Positions 58,547 through 64,000 of a stretch of 64,000 bases of DNA are shown here, in pieces. The notes under the pieces were generated by a model. That model did no database searches and was not told the DNA's origin. It worked only from the letters and a program-made list of their open reading frames with translations. A program made the translations under genes and the position numbers. Origin of the DNA: an uncultured Erythrobacter sp. (GTDB lineage Bacteria > Pseudomonadota > Alphaproteobacteria > Sphingomonadales > Sphingomonadaceae). The stretch lies in the NCBI GenBank assembly GCA_947494705.1, contig CANLVN010000002.1, positions 248,001 through 312,000 on the forward strand. Direction: 5' to 3'. Each line of letters opens with the position of its first letter. The stretch's first letter is position 1.

Positions 58547-59278
58547 TTACATGCCGCCTGCGCCAGCGCGGCGGCGTCCGTCGAGCAGATTGCTCTCATT
58601 CGCTGCCACCTGAATTTCGGTTTCCACCATATAAGGAATTGGATTTACCGCAACCCCATCAATGCGAACTTCATAATGAAGGTGCGGGCCGGTGGAACGT
58701 CCGGTCGATCCGACATAGCCGATCACGTCGCCCTTCTTCACCGTGTCGCCCGCTGCAACCGCGAGACGCGACATATGAGCATAGCGGGTTTCGAGCTCCG
58801 CGCCGTGATCGATGCTGACATAGAGGCCATAGCTCGAGAACCGGTCGGCGCGGCCAACGATGCCGTCGGCAGTGGCATAGATCGGAGTCCCGGTCGGCGC
58901 GGCGAGATCGACACCGTTGTGACGCTTGCGCTTACGCAGCACCGGGTGATCGCGCATCCCATAAGAACTGCTCATCCGCGCTCCATCGAGCGGCATCCGC
59001 GACGGAACCGACACGACAGGTCGTTCGAAGATGGTCGCGGGAGTGCCGGCGGTCGTGGTATCCGCCGTGTCGAGAGCCGACCAGCTGGCATACAGTTCGC
59101 GGAAACGCTGATCGCCATTGGCGAGCGTTTCGGCCTTCGCTTCGCGGACCGGCTCGGTCACGTCGACAGCGGCATTGGCGGAGGTGTTGGCGAGAGCAGG
59201 GCTCGCGGCGATTAGGGGAGCTGCGGCGCAAAGAGCGGCGGCTACCTTCGAAATGGAACGCTTGGAAAGCGATTTCAT
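58547..59278 (-). CDS. M23 family metallopeptidase (LytM domain)
   Basis: 243 aa. Signal peptide (residues 1-31, ASPALAN). LytM domain with HNGVDLAAPTGTP (first zinc His and Asp), ARYAH-type middle strand TRYAHMS, and HLHYEVRIDG (catalytic and zinc His). Cleaves peptidoglycan peptide bridges or activates amidases in the periplasm. All zinc ligands are present, so active rather than EnvC-like. Monocistronic with a strong terminator. Confidence 0.93.
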   Translation of the reverse strand: MKSLSKRSISKVAAALCAAAPLIAASPALANTSANAAVDVTEPVREAKAETLANGDQRFRELYASWSALDTADTTTAGTPATIFERPVVSVPSRMPLDGARMSSSYGMRDHPVLRKRKRHNGVDLAAPTGTPIYATADGIVGRADRFSSYGLYVSIDHGAELETRYAHMSRLAVAAGDTVKKGDVIGYVGSTGRSTGPHLHYEVRIDGVAVNPIPYMVETEIQVAANESNLLDGRRRAGAGGM

Positions 59279-59438
59279 AATGACCCGGTCCTATCTGGCG
59301 CTTCGCGCCTGTCCTAAGGATGCCCTGCGTTGTTTTTTCGAGATTTTCGGGAACCGATGCCCCGTCTCACGCTTTGGCTATGTAACAGGGCAATCTGTTT
59401 GCCCCTTGTTGTGTCCTGAGACTTATCGGGTCGATTCG

Positions 59439-60242
59439 TTAATTCGCAACATCTTCGTAAAAGTCTCGCGATAAACCGGCTGCGAGACGGGCTGAGTCGT
59501 TGAATGGTGGTTTAACGGGACCCCGAAAGTGCCTGCGAACTAAGGATTTCCACTTGGCTTCGGGTGGCTCGCCCAAGCTCTCGCTGACTCGCAGAAAATG
59601 CTTGGTGCCAAACCGGACATGCCGGATTTCGTCGTCAAGGATACGGGCGAGAATCCTTGCTCCGTGTTCGTCGCCTGCGCCTTTGACACGCTCGAGAGTG
59701 GCTGGCGTGACGTCGAGACCGCGTGCTTCCAGAACCATCGGAACCACGGCGAGCCGCGCGGCGACGTCATGGCGCGTATCATGCGCGGCCTGCCAAAGTC
59801 CGCCATGCGCAGGCAGGGCGCCATAATGGCTACCAAGCGATTCGAGTTTGCGGGCGAGCAGGGCGAAATGCATCGCTTCATCCGCAGCGACTCCGAGGAA
59901 GTCGGTGACGAACTCCTCGCCCATCTCCCCACCGAATCGCCCCGCCATGTCGAGCGCGAGATCGATGGCAACGAATTCGATATGCGCGAGGCTGTGCCAC
60001 AGGGCTATACGGCCTCGCTCGGAGCCGAACTTTCCGCGTTTGGGCATCCGGGCCGGCGCGAGCAATTCGGGCGTCGCCGGCCTCGCGGGTTCTTCAGGCA
60101 TCTCTACATCGAAAGAGAAAGTCAGCTTTCCCATGCGCCAGCGCCGCGCGACATCGCGCGCGGCAAAGCACTTGGCGCGCGGTTCGCCGGTCAGAAGCGC
60201 ATCGCGGATGGCCGAGGCGACGCTTTGCATCGTAGCGGTCAC
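59439..60242 (-). CDS. DUF455 family ferritin-like protein
   Basis: 267 aa. Diiron-type helices with HIEFVAIDLALD, ADEAMHFALLARKLE and LDDEIRHVRFG (ExxH-like ligands), the DUF455 signature; the family is ferritin-like and its function is not settled. GTG start overlapping the bcp stop by 4 bp (ATG 60230 is an alternative). Third gene of the glnE-bcp-DUF455 operon. Confidence 0.85.
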   Translation of the reverse strand: MTATMQSVASAIRDALLTGEPRAKCFAARDVARRWRMGKLTFSFDVEMPEEPARPATPELLAPARMPKRGKFGSERGRIALWHSLAHIEFVAIDLALDMAGRFGGEMGEEFVTDFLGVAADEAMHFALLARKLESLGSHYGALPAHGGLWQAAHDTRHDVAARLAVVPMVLEARGLDVTPATLERVKGAGDEHGARILARILDDEIRHVRFGTKHFLRVSESLGEPPEAKWKSLVRRHFRGPVKPPFNDSARLAAGLSRDFYEDVAN

Positions 60243-60712
60243 AAAGCCTTGGCGGCGGCGAGCACTTCTTCGGCGTGACCCTTGACCTTCACCTTGTTCC
60301 AGACCTGCGCAATCGTGCCATCCGCATCGACGAGGTACGTTGTGCGCACCATGCCCATGAAGGTCTTCCCGTACATCTTCTTCTCGGTCCAGATGCCGAG
60401 AGCGTCGGACAGGCCGCTTTCCTGTGCATCGGTCGCCAGGGGAGTCTTGAGGTCGTGCTTGGCGATGAAATTCTGGTGCTTTTTCGCCGAATCCTTGCTG
60501 ACGCCCAGCAGCTCCACGCCTGCCGCGTCAAACTCGCTCTTGAGCGCGGTAAAGTCCTTCGCCTCGGTGGTGCAGCCGGGGGTGTTGTCCTTGGGATAGA
60601 AGAAGATCACCAGCTTGCTGCCTTTGAAATCTGACGGCTTGACCGTACCGCCATCGGGCGTTTCCATCGCGATGTCGGGCATGGGATCACCGGCCTGGGG
60701 AAGAGTGCTCAT
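60239..60712 (-). CDS. bcp: peroxiredoxin (Bcp/PrxQ family), without the usual resolving Cys
   Basis: 157 aa. Thioredoxin-fold peroxidase with TPGCTTE; the peroxidatic Cys47 is present. At +5, where PrxQ/Bcp proteins such as E. coli Bcp have the resolving Cys (PGCTxxAC), there is Lys52, and I see no other Cys in the protein. It would therefore act as a 1-Cys enzyme needing an external thiol, or be less active. Coupled on both sides by 4-bp overlaps, with glnE upstream and DUF455 downstream. Confidence 0.92.
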   Translation of the reverse strand: MSTLPQAGDPMPDIAMETPDGGTVKPSDFKGSKLVIFFYPKDNTPGCTTEAKDFTALKSEFDAAGVELLGVSKDSAKKHQNFIAKHDLKTPLATDAQESGLSDALGIWTEKKMYGKTFMGMVRTTYLVDADGTIAQVWNKVKVKGHAEEVLAAAKAL

Positions 60713-63429
60713 CGATCTGTCTCCAATGTCTCGTCGAAAATTGCGGTCCAGCTTGCGGCCACCGCTTCGCGGGCAGCGGCAAGGTCGTCCATCAGTTGAG
60801 CATAGCTAGCGCGGTCACAGGCAGTCGCAAGGGCTCGTGCGGCCGCTTCGGGCGGCTTTTGTCCCTCTGGCGCGAGCAGACGCCCGGCAACCAATATGTC
60901 GGTCAACAGGTCGTAGGCATGCCACAATTGCCGGTCCAGAAGCCCGTGCTTTTCCAGCGCCGGTATCGCTTGCGCAAAGTCGGGCGACAGGAATGCAGCT
61001 TCTCCATCGGTGGCTTCGCTACCGTGGCGCAGTTGCAGGAAGTGGACGAGAAATTCGACATCGACCAGTCCGCCGCGCAGCAGCTTCACATCGAGTTCGC
61101 CGCGCGCCGGTTTGTGCTGTGCAATCTCGCCTCGCATGGCGAGCACATCGGTGCGCAACTTATCCGGATCTCGCTCCAGTCGCTGCACTTCCGCTATAAT
61201 GCCCTCGACCCTGGCGCGGGCGTCATCCGACCCGGCCAGAACCCGCGCGCGGTTGATCGCCATATGCTCCCAGGTCCACGCACTCTCGCGCTGGTACTTG
61301 GCGAACGCCTCCACTGAGACCGCTAGCGGCCCTTGTTTACCTTGCGGGCGCAGCCGGGTGTCGACTTCATATAAAGGCCCTTGCGCGGTCGGAACCGACA
61401 GAGCCGCGCTGACCCGGCTGGCGAGGCGATTGTAATACATCGTCGCGCCAAGCGAGCGCTCGCCGTCCGACTGAGCTGCGAAATCCCCGGTGAACAGGTA
61501 GATCATATCGAGATCGGAGGCGTGGGTGAGAGCACCGCCGCCCAGGCGTCCGAGGCCCACCACGACCAGCTCGCTATCGTCGATGGTCCCATGCTTGACC
61601 GCAAATTCCGCCACCGCCGCTTCGTGCGCCGCGGCAATCGCCGCCTGCGCAGTTTGCGAAAGCGCCGCGCCGATGCGCGAAGGCTTGTACTCGCCGACGA
61701 TGAGGCTGATCCCCAGATTGAAGCGCGCCTCGCTCGTCACCTGGCGGATCGCGTCGAGCTGCGCTTCGTAGTCGTCTCGTTCAGGCCCGGTGCGCATCTG
61801 TTCGAGCGTGTTTTCGAACAGGCCGTCGAAGTCGATCGCGTCGCGTTCGAGCAGAACGTCGAGCGTTTCAGGTCGCCGCGCGATTTCGTCCGCGAGAATG
61901 CGCGAAAGCGTCAGCGCTGCAACTAGACGATCGAGCAATTCGGGCTCTGCAACCAGCAGGCGGAACAGGGTGATGGCGGATTGAGAGCGTTCGAGAATGC
62001 CCTGCCAACGCGCAATCGCGCGCGTCGGATCGTCGCTTGCGGCGAAGGCTTCGAGCAGCAGCGGCAGGAGCCGGTCGAACGCCTCGAGTGCCTGCGGGCT
62101 GCGCACGCAAGCGTAGCGGCCATCGCGCCATTCCTCGATCCGCGCAGCAAGTGCCTCCGGGTCGTCGAAGCCGAGCCGAGCCAGTTCGGTGGCGCGCTCG
62201 CTTGGTTCTTGAGGTGCGGGCGTTGCGACCTGCTCCTGTCCAATGAGGGATTCGTAGATTGCACCGGTCTGCGCAGTCAGCTCGGTCAATTCCTCGATCA
62301 GCCGGTCGCCGCTGCCCATGCCGTCGAGCCAAGCAACCGCATCGAGCGCCTCGCCCTCGGGAAGTGTGTGAGTCTGGCGATCGTTGATCATCTGCAACCG
62401 GTGCTCGACCGTGCGCAACCGATCATATCCATCGCCCAGTATTCGAGCTTCGCTAGCCTCGATGCGTCCCTCGTCCGCAAGCGCGTCGAGTGCATCGCGC
62501 GTTCCCCTGACCCTGAGCGAGCGCTCGCGTCCGCCATGGATGAGCTGGTGCGTCTGCGCAAAGAACTCGATCTCGCGGATGCCCCCGCGCCCCCGCTTCA
62601 CATCGAAACCCGGACCGGGCCGCGCAGGACCTTCGCTGCTTTCGCGGATGCGCAGGGTGAGCTCGCGGATTTCCTCGATCGCGCCAAAATCAAGTGCCTG
62701 TCGCCAGACAAAGGGAGCGACCTCGGAAAGAAACGCCTCGCCCGCCGCCACGTCGCCTGCCGCGGCGCGGGCACGGATGAATGCCGCACGCTCCCATGCC
62801 AGCGCCTGCCCCTGATAGTGAGTGAGTGCCGATGCGCGCGGCACCACCAGAGGGCTGATTTCCGCAGCCGGGCGCAGGCGCAGATCGACGCGCAGGACGT
62901 ATCCCTCGGATGTATTGGCCGAGAGCAGCTTGACGACCCGCCGCGCATAACGCTGAGCCGCTTCGCCCGGATCGTCGCTCTCGCGGCAGGATAGCGTCGA
63001 AGGCTCGTAAAGCAGGATCGGGTCGATGTCCGAGGAATAATTGAGTTCGCACGCCCCCTGCTTTCCCAATGCGAGCGCGATCATCCCGTCGGTCCGCGCT
63101 TCCCCTGTGCGCTCCTCGATGGCGGTTCGGATTGCGGTGTCTAGCGCATGGTCTGCAAAGGCGCTCAGTTCAGCCATGACGCGCGCCAGCGGGAATGCAC
63201 CAGCGAGGTCTCCGATTGCCAGCGCGGTTGCCAGCGCAAGCCGATGCCGTCGCAGACCGGTGTCGACATCCTCATGCTGACCGCGCTTCGCGGCCCATCG
63301 CAGCGCCTCCTCTCCGCGCCCCTGTTCGAGCAATTTCGCGAGTTCGTCCTGCCGATCAAGTGATCGCGCAAGGAAGGGCGCATTTGCGCGGGCGCGCTCG
63401 ATCGCTCCGGTCCAGTCGGGTGAAGTCAT
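60709..63429 (-). CDS. glnE: bifunctional glutamine synthetase adenylyltransferase/deadenylyltransferase
   Basis: 906 aa. Adds or removes AMP on glutamine synthetase in response to PII. Two nucleotidyltransferase domains, each with DxD-type metal site: YSSDIDPILLY near residue 140 (deadenylylation half) and ASDLDMIYLF near residue 640 (adenylylation half), with the linker regulatory region and GKQGPLAVSVEAF in between. Start 63429 gives MTSPDWTGAI; the frame is open to 63522. First gene of the operon; with gltBD it represents nitrogen assimilation in the window. Confidence 0.93.
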   Translation of the reverse strand: MTSPDWTGAIERARANAPFLARSLDRQDELAKLLEQGRGEEALRWAAKRGQHEDVDTGLRRHRLALATALAIGDLAGAFPLARVMAELSAFADHALDTAIRTAIEERTGEARTDGMIALALGKQGACELNYSSDIDPILLYEPSTLSCRESDDPGEAAQRYARRVVKLLSANTSEGYVLRVDLRLRPAAEISPLVVPRASALTHYQGQALAWERAAFIRARAAAGDVAAGEAFLSEVAPFVWRQALDFGAIEEIRELTLRIRESSEGPARPGPGFDVKRGRGGIREIEFFAQTHQLIHGGRERSLRVRGTRDALDALADEGRIEASEARILGDGYDRLRTVEHRLQMINDRQTHTLPEGEALDAVAWLDGMGSGDRLIEELTELTAQTGAIYESLIGQEQVATPAPQEPSERATELARLGFDDPEALAARIEEWRDGRYACVRSPQALEAFDRLLPLLLEAFAASDDPTRAIARWQGILERSQSAITLFRLLVAEPELLDRLVAALTLSRILADEIARRPETLDVLLERDAIDFDGLFENTLEQMRTGPERDDYEAQLDAIRQVTSEARFNLGISLIVGEYKPSRIGAALSQTAQAAIAAAHEAAVAEFAVKHGTIDDSELVVVGLGRLGGGALTHASDLDMIYLFTGDFAAQSDGERSLGATMYYNRLASRVSAALSVPTAQGPLYEVDTRLRPQGKQGPLAVSVEAFAKYQRESAWTWEHMAINRARVLAGSDDARARVEGIIAEVQRLERDPDKLRTDVLAMRGEIAQHKPARGELDVKLLRGGLVDVEFLVHFLQLRHGSEATDGEAAFLSPDFAQAIPALEKHGLLDRQLWHAYDLLTDILVAGRLLAPEGQKPPEAAARALATACDRASYAQLMDDLAAAREAVAASWTAIFDETLETDR

Positions 63430-63534
63430 GGCGCACGTCTTTGGCCGTGAGCGAGCAGCGCTGCAACCCGCTTGCGGGCGAGGTGACACTCTGCAAGAAG
63501 CTGCGCAACAGATCCGAGACAAGAGGACACTCCC

Positions 63535-64000
63535 ATGATCAAACGCGCAATCGCACTGGGGCTTGCGACAATGGCGCTGGCCGGATGCGACGCCATGCCG
63601 GGCGGCGAGACCGCACCGACGCTCGACATTCCCGAGGTCGAGGATGGCGATATCAGCCAGGCAACGATGGTCGACATCACGCGCGAGCTGTCTTCCGACG
63701 AATTCGAAGGGCGCATGCCCGGGACGAAAGGTGAGGAACTCACAGTCGCGCTGCTGACCGAACGTTTCGAGGCCGCAGGGCTGCAGCCGGGCAACGGGGA
63801 CAGCTGGGTGCAGGAGGTCCCGCTGGTCGAGATCACCGGCAAGAATTTCGCCCCACTCACCATTACCAATGGAGACACCGATCTCGTCTACGATTTTGGC
63901 GATGAATGGGTCGGCGTGACCTATCGCGAGGACGAGCGCACCCAGTTGGCCAACAGCGAGCTGGTCTTTGTCGGATACGGCATCAACGCGCCGGAGCGCG
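63535..64000 (+). CDS. M28 family peptidase lipoprotein (partial, runs off the window)
   Basis: About 155 residues visible. Lipoprotein signal ALAGC (Cys18) followed by an acidic linker. ELSSDEFEGRMPGTKGEEL and LTERFEAAGLQPGNGDSWVQEVPLVEI are the standard N-terminus of Zn-dependent M28 aminopeptidases that carry a PA insert; the zinc-binding HxD and EE residues lie beyond the window. Divergent from glnE. The word AGGTGACACTCTG at 63481-63493 upstream resembles the repeat word of the 55.3-kb array. Confidence 0.85.
   Translation, partial: MIKRAIALGLATMALAGCDAMPGGETAPTLDIPEVEDGDISQATMVDITRELSSDEFEGRMPGTKGEELTVALLTERFEAAGLQPGNGDSWVQEVPLVEITGKNFAPLTITNGDTDLVYDFGDEWVGVTYREDERTQLANSELVFVGYGINAPER

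Overview
The window looks like chromosomal DNA of a marine or aquatic alphaproteobacterium of the order Sphingomonadales, most likely family Erythrobacteraceae (Erythrobacter/Altererythrobacter/Qipengyuania group). The grounds are high GC, the leuS-lptE-holA and RNase D-lptC-lptA gene orders, a DUF3576 lipoprotein, exosortase-A-associated glycan genes and many PHA/acyl-CoA genes. This is inferred from protein family recognition by eye; no search was run. No rRNA, tRNA, CRISPR array, insertion sequence, integrase or phage gene was recognised. Most of the DNA is ordinary core genome.

Layout: 1-4.7 kb holds uppP (cut by the window edge), an M13 peptidase and an MsbA-like ABC exporter, all on the minus strand. 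4.8-7.7 kb holds intracellular PHB depolymerase phaZ behind a perfect palindrome, a Sel1/prolyl-hydroxylase-like protein and a DUF4126 membrane protein. 7.8-17.8 kb is the most unusual part: a Slam-type (type XI secretion, DUF560) outer-membrane protein, a 1564-residue secreted protein with a FecR-like domain, alpha-helical repeats and three TbpB-like barrel modules, a CsgG-like/SH3 protein, an OmpR/histidine-kinase pair and a small lipoprotein. A near-identical 25-bp element lies upstream of the Slam gene and of the CsgG-like gene, which suggests one regulon.

17.9-24.8 kb holds phoU, a thiolase and MaoC hydratase, an exosortase-A-associated O-glycosylation ligase and glycosyltransferase, and a membrane protein of unknown function. 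25-31.1 kb is gltBD (glutamate synthase). 31.2-38.7 kb holds an OprB porin, a beta-propeller protein, an Lrp regulator, ung with a DksA-type protein, an RNase D-like exonuclease with lptC-lptA, and a sugar transferase. 38.8-43.4 kb is the leuS-lptE-holA operon with a DUF3576 lipoprotein upstream. 43.7-50 kb holds an unknown exported protein, phaB, EcsC, a tandem PilZ protein, an RHH protein, murA and galU.

50-58.4 kb holds a GGDEF/EAL protein, the flotillin/YqiJ pair, a 624-bp gene-free stretch with a helically phased array of eight iteron-like repeats, and a P450/acyl-CoA synthetase pair. 58.4-64 kb holds an M23 peptidase, a glnE-bcp-DUF455 operon and the start of an M28 peptidase lipoprotein.

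Functional themes: storage-polymer and acyl-CoA metabolism (phaZ, phaB, thiolase, MaoC hydratase, acyl-CoA synthetase/P450); envelope building (uppP, murA, lptA/C/E, galU, sugar transferase, O-ligase); nitrogen assimilation (gltBD, glnE); and a putative Slam-dependent surface or secreted protein system with its own two-component regulator. The strongest candidates for something undescribed are the Slam/three-barrel system with its shared upstream element and the 21-22-bp repeat array at 55.26-55.44 kb.
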